Positions 21,551 through 33,700 of a stretch of DNA of 64,000 nucleotides are shown piece by piece. Both the position numbers and the translations under genes were made by a program. Location of the stretch: NCBI GenBank assembly GCA_019925095.2, contig CM034407.1, positions 6,595,210 to 6,659,209 on the forward strand. Direction: 5' to 3'. Numbering within the stretch: position 1 is the first letter of the stretch; the number at the start of each line of letters is the position of its first letter. The notes under the pieces are model-generated. The model searched no databases, had not been told where the DNA came from, and saw nothing but the letters and a program-made list of their open reading frames with translations. The DNA is from Dendrolimus kikuchii. Taxonomy: Eukaryota > Arthropoda > Insecta > Lepidoptera > Lasiocampidae.

Positions 21551-23245
21551 GTCAGTCCCTTTTTATAGTTTATTATTATCATCTATTAAATGACTAAATA
21601 TACACAAATGCATTTTTAATATAAGGTATTAATAAATTGACTTAATTTTAATTTGTAATTAATTACTATTTAAATCTATGAAATCTCGAGATTAATAATA
21701 ATAACTTATTAAAAAACAGTCATGACAGACTCACTGCCAGTGACAGCTACTTATATTTTTTATAAAACAATAGACAATGAAACAATAGTGCATTGCACAA
21801 AACTTGGTATTCTCAGCAAGTATAAGGCAATGCCAGTTAGGTATGTAGCAATTCCTTGCGTAGACATGTGTAATGTAATGTTTAAAATGTATTTAAAAAC
21901 AACAAAAACCAAGAAATTTCAATATTTAGTGATTATTTAACACTAATTGAACTTCACAATTATCATAACGAGGCAAGCAGGAGCTAATTATTGAATAAAC
22001 ATTGCGTTTATTATCTATGCCCTCGACAGCAATTAATTACCTATTTAACTCGGTTCGGTGAGAATATTATGTTTTTACATTTTTGCAGTCACGAGACAAG
22101 TCTGTTATTATGACGCGGAGATAATGAAATAAAAGGTCACTTTGATTTAACTCCAGTTAATTTAGGAAAATATATTTTTTATCTGTGCATTGTCCGACCT
22201 GAAAACGCAAGGTCGTTAGTTATTGTTCCTAATCTGACATTTTACTAAAATATAGTTCACCTTAAAAATTCGTTACCATTGTCGAAGTGTCGATGAAAGC
22301 GATTCATTCAAATAAGGAAACTAATAGGTTATGTATAGTAAACAATATTTACAACGAATGTTACCAGCCATGTACCATGTACTCTACAACCTACAACAGT
22401 ATTCTTGTAAAAAAAAATATAGATCTGCTATCCAGAAATTACTCATCAGAACAATACATTCATATGTTGTATATTTAAATCGCACCCAATAAGACTATTA
22501 ACACGGCATTTTTGAAACTTTAATATAAGAACAATGTAAAACATTGCAACTTTTTATCGTATGCATAGTCGCATACTTTGCATTATACGTAAGGTAGTTC
22601 AATCGCCTTTTACCCTTTCAAGGTCTATAACAAAGTAATAATAAACAAATGCACTGAAAAACAAAAAAATTACAATGCAATATGCTGACGCGCATACCTA
22701 CCTATATGCCAATATACGCGGGAAATGTGGCAGACGGTCAGGCGCTTGCTAACACAGCTAAAATACCTATCACGATTACTTTGTATGTATAAACATTCAG
22801 TAAACGACGCGTTTACAAGCAAAAACTGAGTAAAATCTTAAATGTTTCACAGAATATTAACACATGTACTAACCGAAGATGATTCTAATATTTTATGTAA
22901 GTCACATTTGTTTTTTTTTTAATTTTATGTTCCGATAAATATGTGGGACAAAAATATACGCCAATGATGTCTAGTCAAGATAGATAGTGGAGTAGATGAC
23001 ACATAAAACAAAAAAAAACTGAAACAATGTTCATATAAAAGAGTGCGTTCAAATGCCATGTCATCATCAAATTTTTAAAACATCATAGTACAAATTGTGT
23101 GGGATGGGAACATAACGTATTTTTTTTAATTTACTGAAATTCGCTCGTGTAAACTTTGGATAAAATTAAAGGAAGGTATTATAATAAATCTCCGTTATCT
23201 AAAGTACATACAATTCATTTCTAAAGTTGTGAACATCCAAATTAT
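21551..23245 (+). other. dap: Start of dap intron 2 (AT-rich)
   Basis: Begins with the donor GTCAGT. It is AT-rich, with an open frame at 21722-21940 that lacks family resemblance. No transposon was recognised in this part. The intron must continue to an unidentified terminal exon. Confidence 0.5.
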
Positions 23246-23249
23246 TTAT

Positions 23250-23575
23250 TACTAGCTTCTGTGCCCGACTTCTTCCGCGTGGAATAGTTACTTTGGGCTA
23301 ACGCTAACTTCTGTCACACATGATTTTTGCGAAACTTTAACTGTTTACGCAGAGCGCACAGCGGAAGCTTTTGAAACATTCTTCATTAGTGCTCTGCTCC
23401 TATTGGTCTTAGCGTGATTATATATATATATATAGCTTTCCTATCGAGGAAAAATTCGTTCAGTGTTAGATAGCCCATTCCGATACGAATTTTTCAAATC
23501 AGTCACGTAGTTCCTGAGATTATCGCGTTCAAGCAAAAAACAAACAAACTCTTATGTCTTAGTATAGATTGTGTG
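23250..23575. repeat. Interspersed repeat, family F
   Basis: The left end is 'ACTAGCTTCTGTGCCCGACT' with 'TCTTCCGCGTGG'. The right part is 'AAATCAGTCACGTAGTTCCT', 'GAGATTATCGCGTTC' and an AAACAAACAAAC-type end. This layout, bounded by ACTAG and a CAAACAAAC tail, is typical of high-copy lepidopteran repeats. There is a (TA)n in the middle (about 23419-23434). Non-coding. Confidence 0.65.
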
Positions 23576-24599
23576 TGCATTTCAATATAATCATAGGCAA
23601 TACTAGTTTATTATATTGTTAGCTACGTATAATTTTTATGTGGATTATTTTACAGTAATTTCTATTTACAGAATTTCCCATTAAGTATTATTATATAAAG
23701 TCAAGGTAGCGAAGTCCGTCAGTGGGGGAACTCCGTACACCTCTCATTATTTCCGTGTTTGAATAATTACGACAACAAATCAGTCAGTGAATCTAAGATA
23801 CCATTGAGTTTTGTCTTCGAATTGTAGTTGGCGTTAAATTCCGTTTAAAAAAGTTAAAAAACGAGCGGTGTATGAACTTACCCACTGTCGGACTTCCCCA
23901 CCTTGACTAACTGAGATAAATAAAACACAGACTACAGTTTAAGAATTTATTTTATTTTTAGGGAGGGAAATAGCTAATCAACCCATAGAAATATTTTACC
24001 TTCTATTTTGTCTGAGACTATTAGTTTTACCAAGTTGCCTTCATGTTTCCTGACTTTCCATATGTCACAAGTATTCTAGAAGCCAGCACAAACCCATACA
24101 AATATCTATTAACGAATTCAATAAAACAATTTATTCATGAAAACTCCTGTGTTTCCACAGAATTATTTAAAACATATACATTTAAATGTCAATAACCTTG
24201 TTCCGATTAGGCATATAACAAATGATACGGTCTACATAAGGCGTAGTGTTTATTGTAACTGAATATATGCGGTATCATATTCAATCGTGAACACGACGCT
24301 AAATAGGCTATGATGCCACCTGGCCATAATTGTTATCACTTCGTCGGCACATAATGTGCTTAGATATAAAAATGGTCTTTAGTCTGTTTCCAAGCTACAT
24401 ATCCTTTTTAGTAATCGTTCAGACGTTTATTATTTCTATTAATATTGATCGCTTTCGATACCTGGCAGGATAAAGTATGTGAACAAATTGTTTATTTACT
24501 GTGACGTGGGTGTCTAGGATCGGTATTAACACAAGCATAAGCTGCTTACCTTGGTTTAATACAATGCATGCGTTTGTTTGCAGATAAAAAGTTAAACTA

Positions 24600-24985
24600 C
24601 GTACTTCAGTGTGTTAGCCTCTGCATATGAGTATTCGCAAAAAAATAATCTATATATATATATATAAAAGAAAGTCGTGTTAGTTACACTATTTATAACT
24701 CAAGAACGGTTGTACCGATTTGGCTGAAAATTCGTGGGGAGGTAGCTTTGAACCAGGAGAAGCACATAGGATACTTTTTATCCCGTTGGAACCGGTAGGT
24801 GGGCTGAGATCGGGTTCTAGAATTCTCCTAATCACCTGGACCGATTTTGTTTTTATGTGTTTGAGAGGGGTCCCCGGATGGTTTAAATCCATAATTGGAA
24901 CCGGTAGGTGGCGCTGGGATCGGGGCCTAGATTTTTATTTTTTCAGAGCAGGACAACGTCTGCCGGGGCCGCTAGTATATAATAA
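24600..24985 (+). repeat. Interspersed repeat, family G
   Basis: It starts at a (TA)n (24649-24665), then 'CAAGAACGGTTGTACCGATT' and 'TGGCTGAAAATTCGTGG', and ends 'GACAACGTCTGCCGGGGCCG' plus CTAGTA. GGAACCGGTAGGTGG appears twice (about 24787 and 24897), an internal partial duplication. The open frames here are repeat-derived. Widely shared arthropod repeat type; class not assigned. Confidence 0.7.
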
Positions 24986-24989
24986 AAAG

Positions 24990-26425
24990 AAAATAATATA
25001 ACAAAGACTATTTGAAGAAATAACGACTCAAGTTACATATGATTTTAATTTTAAAAATAACAAGTTTAAATCTGGAATTACGAACCATGAAAGCGCTGTG
25101 TAAGAAACTGAATAAATAAATATACAAGACATAATTATAATGTTGTCTTCATACATTATCATTTATGTACAAAACATGTAATTATGTTTAATATATTTAC
25201 TAAACATACTTACAAATTAATAATTTTGTAATAATGATTGACTACTTTCTTTTAATAATAAATATATTGGTTGATAAGAAAGTTGTCGTGTAGCATGTAT
25301 TGTATGTGCACGCTTGATGCAATACATGTTATAAAGAGTTATGTATTGTAGGTATCAAGTTGCATGAACTGATAACAAATCTTGTAGATTCGCTTGGAGA
25401 GCATTAATCTGCACATAAGATATGAAAGTAATTTTATAATCATTACACTGTAATAACCACACGGAGCCTTGCTTATCTCCCCTATGGGCGCAGGCGCACC
25501 CTAGTAATTTGACCTTAAATATTTCTCCTTTTGCAAAGGCCACGCAATTTTTTTGTCATCCAAGGTGTCAAGAAGTTCATAAAGGGTTCAGACGGGAAGT
25601 ATATATTAAATCATTTACAACGCATAATTAAAAATTAAGATTACATTAAGTCTTTTCTTAGGTAATTTTTTGATAACTTTTTTGTTAATTAAAGGGGACA
25701 TTTGGTAAAAAAAAGGTGTTAAGCTGGTTATTAAATTGTTTTTAAAAGAGGTGGAAATGGTTCGCCTTCATACTTATGTTGCTATTGTTATGTGTGTATT
25801 GTTCATTATAAGGCTGAGAAAATAAGAATGTGATAAATACAAGTCAACTTCCCGCTCATTATGGTATAAACTGTTTGACCTACTTTTACTTGTTTTGATA
25901 CGTTGTTGTGCTAAAATACTACGAGCCTCCCACACGTGTCCCATTTTTAGATTGCACACATGTGTGGCAAAAATGATAAACATGATTCTATATATACTTA
26001 CCTACTTAGAGAAAAGGTTTACGTTCAATGGCATACGTATTACTATTTTATTTACTATGAGCGTTGACAATCGAAGGTTATTGCCACATTCAGTAAATAA
26101 CACTCACCTCTATGACTTCTAACTATAATATAATTGTTGTTATTTCTTACCGTCCTGTCGTGCATTGGCCTACTTATGCTTGCTATTAAATACTATACAA
26201 CAAAGAGCTGCCATTTTTATTTTCCATATAAATCTGTGTCAATGCCAATTCCATTATAATTGCTATAAAAAATGCAAAACATAAACTAGTACATAAAGAG
26301 TATTACTTATATTAACTTTGTATAAAATCGTATTCACAAGTCTACTAAAATAAATATTAACTATGATTTTCCTGATGGCTACTCTTGACAGTAAAATAAT
26401 GTGTAATGTAGACAATAATTACAAA
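24990..26425. other. Repeat-poor AT-rich DNA
   Basis: No recognised gene or repeat. It probably belongs to dap intron 2 if the terminal exon lies further right. Confidence 0.35.
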
Positions 26426-26427
26426 TA

Positions 26428-26580
26428 ATGATCGAAGCGCGCTTGCAGAGCACTCAACGTCCTTGTCGCACCCACGCCACGCAAAACGCAAAGATGGCGA
26501 ATGACGCGTTCGTCGTCATCAACACACATTCACACTTGCGCGCGCATGATACTCGCAAAATGGCCGCGTTATTGTTGAAA
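26428..26580. promoter_or_regulatory. CpG-rich island 1 in repeat-poor DNA
   Basis: A sharply bounded CpG-rich block with GATGGCGA, AAAATGGCCGCG (YY1/Pho-like cores) and TGCGCGCGCATG. It follows an acceptor-like GCTTGCAG (26441-26448). A phase-1 reading from there gives a 19-codon tail with AKRKDGE and a stop, but no PIP continuation. An enhancer, PRE-like element or alternative promoter is more plausible. Function is inferred only. Confidence 0.35.
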
Positions 26581-26584
26581 TCGA

Positions 26585-27920
26585 AATTTGAAATTAACCA
26601 TTACTCCTTTATCACTTTATTTTCCCTTGACATAATAGTCATTGATTTTGAGTTTTTATTTTATTTTGATTATAATGAGGTTATTGAGGCACTGCGCTGG
26701 TCGAAATCGAATAATGTTTAAATGTACTGGGTGTAGACTTGTTTACTTTTTCAATTATTGCTTGTATTGTGTTTATGAATGCAACCTGTGTCGTGTGTAC
26801 CTGCTATTCGAAGGTTTTTGTGGGAGACTACGACAATAGACTATAAGACCGAAGTAAAAGCTTATGAATAGGATGGTCGTAGCTTGACGAGTTTTTTTTG
26901 CTTTGCTGTTATTTTCTTTTCAATACATCACATTTATGACGCTTGTAAAGAAACAGTTTTACAAAATTTAATTTATATTTATTCATAACATTTTTAACGT
27001 ACAAAAATATTTTTAAAAAGGTATTGAAAACATTATAATTTTAATAGAGGTGGAACCCCGTGATTTTTATTTGACAACTTCTTAAAGTAAACCCTTGAAA
27101 TGCGGTTCTCTAAGCAGATGTGTACACATCTATGAGTTTTCTAAGAGCTCCCAAAATGCAAGGGTCACAAATTACATTGTCTAAAACTGACCAAGCGCAT
27201 TAAACGCTAGGGGGTCTTAGAAATACGGTCACCTAATTTCTTACTTCCCTTTTCTATGCATAATTATATGACTTAATGTCGTTGAACCTTATAGTGTTTT
27301 GGTTTATGGGAACGCGAGTGGACCCAGCAGCGGGGCTTCTAATTCTACACTTCCATTTCTGCTATAACATTTTGTTGCAATTGTTAACTTGAATTTGATG
27401 TGGTCAAGATTAGTTTGCAACCGTTATTTTGTATTCAGAAGGTTCGATTTAAAACAGTTATTCTTTGATTATGATTACCATATGTAGTCAGTCTTCCGAT
27501 TACTGTAAAATTTAGGTTATGCCGTTTTGTTTCTTAATATAATGAGTTCAGTAGGTAATCAGATGTCTAATTATTCTAAAAACACAAAACATTGAAAAAC
27601 AAAATTACCAAGAATCATTCGTCTAAATTCCGCTTATTAGTGCATTAATTAATTATCATTGTATGTTTCGAACCTGAAAAATATTTCTCTTGGAGCAAAA
27701 GTGATAGCTTCGTATTTTGTTTGAATTTTGTTCATAATGTAGCCAGTAAGTCAATTCACAGCTTTAATTATGGATATTTACTTATTCCGTAATTACCTAC
27801 ATGGAATTACGAATAAGCAGATTCCTAAGCCACCAACATTGTATACGGCGACTGCAGCGCTGCGTCTGAAGGACTTCGTGGCGACTAGTCTAGTTAGAGG
27901 TGATATAGACAAAAACGACA
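26585..27920. other. Repeat-poor AT-rich DNA
   Basis: No supported gene or transposon. Short open frames just after 26642 lack family features. Confidence 0.3.
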
Positions 27921-28105
27921 GTTAAAAAATCAATATGTCCGTTACGGATAATGTCCGCGAGGGTGCAGTTGCATGCACATGCGCCAGCTCTGTACAAAGG
28001 GTGCCCTGCGCACGCGCCGTTCTGCAATCACAATACAATGGCGATTTATTCATTGCGATTTGTTGGGGTGACAGTCGACGTACATTAAGCGAAAGTTCAA
28101 TCAAT
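27840..28105. promoter_or_regulatory. CpG-rich island 2
   Basis: Contains GCATGCACATGCGCCAGC and TGCGCACGCGCC (28007-28018), one base from the NRF1/Ewg consensus YGCGCAYGCGCR. Open frames run through on both strands (60 and 82 codons) but look like by-products of GC content. Possible regulatory element or unrecognised promoter. Confidence 0.35.
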
Positions 28106-28879
28106 TTTATTGTCGTACATCTGTTTGAAACGGAAACAATGTATTATAATTATCTTAATAAATTGTGTTTTCGGTTACGTTAACTATAATTATGAAGGAA
28201 ATTTGATTGCCAAAGTTCGAATTTATTTTCGAGGGCTAATGATTTGTGAATGTAGGTTATGGTTTATATACTTGTTTGAGCGTTTTCTCTGTTAGTCTTG
28301 AAGTCAAATTGTTTCATTAAATTGCTTCAACCTAAATATTTAAATATAATTTCAAAGTAAATATAGTTACAATAAGTATAATAGCGAATAAGTTTGTATT
28401 TTATACACATTGTACATCAATACGAAATTTTAGATTATTTTGAAAACATCGACTTTGCGTTGATGTATCGCATCAGTTTTGTTATGCCGAATATTGAATA
28501 AATAGATTTAAATTAAATATATTTTTCTTAAAAAAATATTTAATAATTTTTATATTTTATTGGCGTCATTTAAATAATATAAACATCGATAGTGCCGTTT
28601 ACACTTAATCGCTAAATTGCAATAATATAAAGCTACATGTGAGCTAGGAAAAGAACAAGCATTTAGGCATCGAACGGTGAATCAAAGTCATTACAGCAGA
28701 AAAAATTGGCCACATCTAAAATTCGCTCCTTTTTATTATCTGGCAACATCAAAACTATTTAAGCACCGTTAAGTATCGCAAAAAATATACCACAAAACCG
28801 TGTCGGCAATACAGAGGCGTGATTGCGAAAATTACGATACGTATGCGGGCTGAAAAAAACCGTCAACACGTGTTTGAAA

Positions 28880-28998
28880 TTCAAAATTCGAACAGATAGG
28901 GGAGTATAACGGTCGAGAGCGGCATCTGCTCAACCCCCGCGTGATCTACCGCGCCCCCTATATTAGTCCCCGGCGCAATATCCGTAGCGCGGGTGCAT
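28880..28998. promoter_or_regulatory. CpG-rich island 3 with CTCF-like core
   Basis: A short GC-rich block in AT-rich surroundings. The minus strand carries AGGGGGCGC (28951-28959), matching the insect CTCF core AGRKGGCGC. No ORF with family features. The insulator role is speculative. Confidence 0.25.
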
Positions 28999-28999
28999 A

Positions 29000-30425
29000 T
29001 ATCATAATAAATGCAGAGGGGTAACTTATTATATATCTTTTCCCTATTGTAACAATGGGTATTGCTTCCAATACACTGAAAAACCAAACGTTATTTTCTC
29101 AATTTTGAGTTTCGAACAAGTTTCGACAAAAATTTTCGACTGATGTTTTTCATGTTAATATGTCTCTGCTTCGTATTATTTTGCTAAGATATATATAGAA
29201 TAATTAATTATTATTAAATATTATTATGACAGTTGATACAAAGAGGCCACATATACATTACGCGTTCTAAAGGGGCAAATCATACTGTACTTGCACATTA
29301 ACGATATTTTCATTTGTTGTTTTGTACACATAAAGAACTTGAACCCACGCTTATTTTAATCATTCCAAATGCGTTTTACGATTACGCCTACGTTGAGTAA
29401 CGGTTGACTTTCGAGTTGCTTAATCTTGTGACAACGCAGCAAAGCCACGTATATATCAGGTAAATTTCAAAATAAATTTCATTACAACAATCTCTCAACA
29501 TAATAAAGAGATCTCGTTACTGTCCAGCACTGCTAAGCTATAACTGTCAGGCGCTGTTACCTTTTGCAAAAAAAAAGAAGAACATTATAGATTAATTATG
29601 AATAATATAATAATTAGAATGCTAAACCTGAAACGCACTGGCTGTAAATAAACAATGCAAATACCTTAAAATTAAAAAAAAAAACAAAGTCACTTTCACC
29701 TAAGACACGATTTTCTGTAAAGTTTTAACATAGCAGTCAAGTAGTTTAGTCTTTGTTAAAACTGTCTTTTCTGTGACATCATTACTCTTTGCCCACAAAC
29801 TCCCCAAGCTTTAATATAGGTTCATTGAATGGGGAATATCATCTGTTCCTCAGAATAAAGTGAAATGAGATCCGCATGCAACGTTTTGGAAATTGATGAC
29901 TATTGTTTAACTTGTTTTGCTTAATTAGATGGATCTAGTGAACGGTTAGGGTGAGTGTATGTATACATGGGAATTTTATGTCTATAACGAATTTTTTCAT
30001 TCGTAAAATTTTCACTCGGTAATTCGAATATCGAAATTCATATCCTATTTTATTTTCCGGGTTAAAAATATATCCTATATTCATTTCCGTAATTGAAATC
30101 ATATTATATGCGTAAATATGACGCACAATAGTTTTATATTTAAATAATGTTTCCGAAGTAAGTGTAAACAGATCTTCAGTAATATGTAAGTATTTTAATG
30201 GTAAAACACTACCCAATAAAAAGGCTTTATGGTCTTCATCGTCTGGTGGTTTCAAAAGTACTTTTTAATGTAGTCAGATTATCATGTTAAGCGCTTGATT
30301 AAGCTCCTGCTTAATGTTTATTGTACAAATCGTAATTACATGCCCTATTGTAGATTTTGATTAAACAAAGATGTCCTTCAAGCAATGCTTATTAGGCCTT
30401 AAAATTATTTATGAGTTGAAAAAGG
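29000..30425. other. Repeat-poor AT-rich DNA
   Basis: The only longer open frame is a 106-codon one on the minus strand (29935-30255), without recognised motifs. An acceptor-like site at 30277/30278 is discussed in the findings. Confidence 0.3.
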
Positions 30426-30427
30426 TA

Positions 30428-30712
30428 TCTTAAGGTAGTTTGGACATGTAGAGTGAATTGATAAAAGTAGAATCACAAAACAAGTATATGACAACATCGT
30501 GAATAGTAGAGTTGTTGCAGCCGGTAGACCGAGTCATAAACACCGTGATCAAATAGCAAAAGTGTTAAAGAAAGGTCAGGTAAAAGCATCTCAAATAAAC
30601 GTGCATGAAGAGGATAATGAAAGTAGATAAAGCGATCGTTGTTTATCAGGATCGTCACAAGTGGAGATCCATAATCTCTGCCTACCCCTATGGGAAACAG
30701 GCGTGATAATTT
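30428..30712 (+). mobile_element. Old RTE-A-related LINE 3' end
   Basis: The plus strand, in broken frames, gives YLRWFGHVE, AAGRPSHKHRDQIAKVLKKG and a degenerate SAYPYGKQA-like end. This is the same domain as 16620-16975 but strongly diverged, so an older copy. Similar remnants lie at 44080-44195 and 63880-64000. Confidence 0.65.
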
Positions 30713-30719
30713 GTATGTA

Positions 30720-33700
30720 AAATTATCTATTATTAAACAGAATACCGTACAATAACAGTTCATAGTATAAACTTTTGTCTGTTGTAATTTACGTAACTCG
30801 TAAGCCAGATATTGCCCTTGGACTAAATTCACTAAATGACCAACTAGCTGTTCCGTTGACACGATCGGTTTACCTTCAATTAGTCTAGAGTTGCAGCTAC
30901 TTAGAAGTAATAACTGCTACTGGTTTTTCATGGACCCAAATAATATTACTGAATGATGGTAAGGACCAAATAGACAAAATTTTTGTAAGTTGTAATAAAT
31001 TGTGTAATCAGGACGAGCGAAGCGAGCCACACTTTCAGATTTGAGCTTTGACATAGTAATTTCAATTTATTTCTAGATGTGTTTAACTATCATAAAAATA
31101 TTGTTATATTTTTTTATACACATACAAAAAAAAATAGAAGATGTAAATTTTTTTATTAATTAGAATTTTATTGTGATCCTAACGCCGTCTGTCGAAAATT
31201 ATGAAACTAATAAGACATGTGTAATAGCAACTGGACTGTTACTAGGTAGAAAACTGCGAGCCCTCCTAAAGCACCGCTTTTTGCTATTAAGTACTTATTA
31301 TAATCATAACAGTACATGAATGTTAATTGTAATTATAATATATAATCATAAATAGTTACAAATGTCTTGTAAGCAAAACTACAAAAAAATTGTATACCTG
31401 TCAAATGCGAAACATATTTATAATTGTACTACTCAGTATTATTTGCAAAATTTTCCATGTTTCAGACAAATTTAAATTACTTTGACGATGACTAAAATTA
31501 CATATTAAACTGTTAGAATATTTTCATCTGGTTTATTATATTTTCTATATCACACCGTCATTTCAACATATTAGATCTCAAATTTAGAATTACTCAAATC
31601 TTTCTATCTTTGCGAAATTTCTGGTCTCAACCTTACTCGAAAATAAGAACCCGACTACTTACCTAACGTCAAGATTTTAAATATTATATTCTCGAATAGA
31701 ATATAAGGTTTTATATCCAAAATGAGGTATAACAGGTCCTCTAGAGATGCTATAGCTTGGCGCGTGCCCACCTACTTGGAAATATTTTGAGCATAACTGC
31801 CTCAATCTAAAGGATATGGCAAAAAACTTTTCAATACGAATATTGCCTATGTAAAGTCAGTTTTTGCTGCAAACAGTCGTTAGGACCAGTCGACCATAGC
31901 GTACCTCGTTTCCTTAGGGTCGCACGTGAGCTTTGCTCGTGAGAATTATAACGACCTCCGTAATGGGTTTATATTGTTTTCTGTCTGTTAATAACACTTC
32001 TGACCTAACATATATTAATAAGTACTGCATGTTTGTTTATGTTCACTTAAACTAATATAATATCAACCTATAAATACTTCACTGCTACGCTCTATGTCTA
32101 TGTCTATGTCTATGTCTCCTCATTTCAAATTATTTTCAGTTTTATCCATAGGTCGTTAATTAATATCCGGCTCGAAGGATCAAAGGTAACTTATTTTTGT
32201 TTTACCTATCTATACTTAATTTTGTTCTTACCGTGAATTGAATCTTAAAATTACCTAAGATTATCTGACGATTTGAATTTTCCGGAATACAGGTATATTC
32301 TAAACTTACCAACAATAAGTTCAATGTTCATACCCGTTGTAGACAGTTAGTACATACGTGTATACCAGTTCAATAATAATCATTCTAAAGTGATTAACAA
32401 GGAATAAACAAACAAATCCGCTACTCGATAGAACCTTGCCCGAATTGACTGGCCAAGTTAATTCATAAAGAAGTTCCCAGTATAATATCGTTTCGAACCA
32501 CCACCCGTGGGCCGTGCCACCTGTTTTGCACAAGTGTCTGTAATGAAGTAATGACTCGTAATGACGGCAACCTGTTAATGACGGTTTAAGTTTTGAAGGG
32601 CTAAAGGTCGCTACTGTCTTGTCATGTGGCCTTCGATACCTTGTTAATTGATGCAATTAGCGACTTTCCCCTTTTGAAGCGTGTTGTGCAAGCATTACAA
32701 CACATTGAGGTTCGTTTTAACCTCATAGACCGATGGTAAGGTAATTTTGTAATTCTTTTGCTCATTTGAATGTGGAACCCTGTAAAAGAATTTGCTATGT
32801 TTTATTGTTAGACGGCGCACCTGGTGGAAAGTCATTAGCGTCCCCTATAGGATTATATTCATCACCAGTTATGGGCTGCTGGCCTCGTAGTGGGATCTTT
32901 AACAGAAAATATCCCATATTTCAAACCGTACTGATCAGTATTGGTTTATAATAATTTTTGTTATATTTTGTAGGTCTCTTACTTTGAATTTTGTCAGAAT
33001 TTTCCTAGACAGATAAAAAAAATATGAGGATATATTGTTTACAACTTGGGAAGTGTATCTAGCTATCTATTAATTCATTTACAAAAAACAGTTAATTATG
33101 GTACTTCGTTATATTTTTTTTACGTCCGATTAAAAATACCCCACACTATCATGTACATACCCTGAAAAAATTTTTTCAACCTCAATTATGGTATATATTT
33201 GTATACCACCCTCGTGTCTTCTTTTTCATAATTTTACTACAGCATTGTGTAGCCCCAGGTATATTGGATATTAGTATTGATTTTCATCCATATAGACTCA
33301 GTAGGTTTCGATAAAAATATCTGTGACATACAAATAGAACTAGCTATTGTAAAAGCCAGCTAATTAGCGATTATTCACAAAATAGCCACAGCTAAGTTGT
33401 ACACCACTTCGCCAACAACTAATGGTTCTTGAATAAAATAGACAAGAATATGCATTAGCCGGCAGCCATAGCCATCAGTTCGCGAGCTGGCTAATGGTTG
33501 TCAAATAAAACCGACAACTGACAAGTTGTCGCTTAGCCATCATCATCAACCTTGTTGCCAATTCGATAGCTCTCGCGTTAAAAGTTGTAGCAGCCATCCA
33601 ATAGCCAAATAGCCATCAGCTTGTTTTTTAGACGGCTAGTGAACATTAGATGAACTGATATTTGTAAGTTAAAAAAAAATGTAATTTGTTACCCATCGCT

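Noticed and set aside
26428..26500. Exon starting at GCTTGCAG with a lysine/arginine-rich tail as the dap 3' exon
   Set aside because: The phase-1 reading gives ITEHSTSLSHPRHAKRKDGE-like sequence with a stop but no PIP-box continuation, and the acceptor lacks a pyrimidine tract.
29935..30255. 106-codon minus-strand frame
   Set aside because: AT-rich residues dominate (I, Y, K, N), with no domain or splice support.
30473..30862. 129-codon minus-strand frame
   Set aside because: Most of it is antisense to an old RTE-A LINE end on the plus strand.
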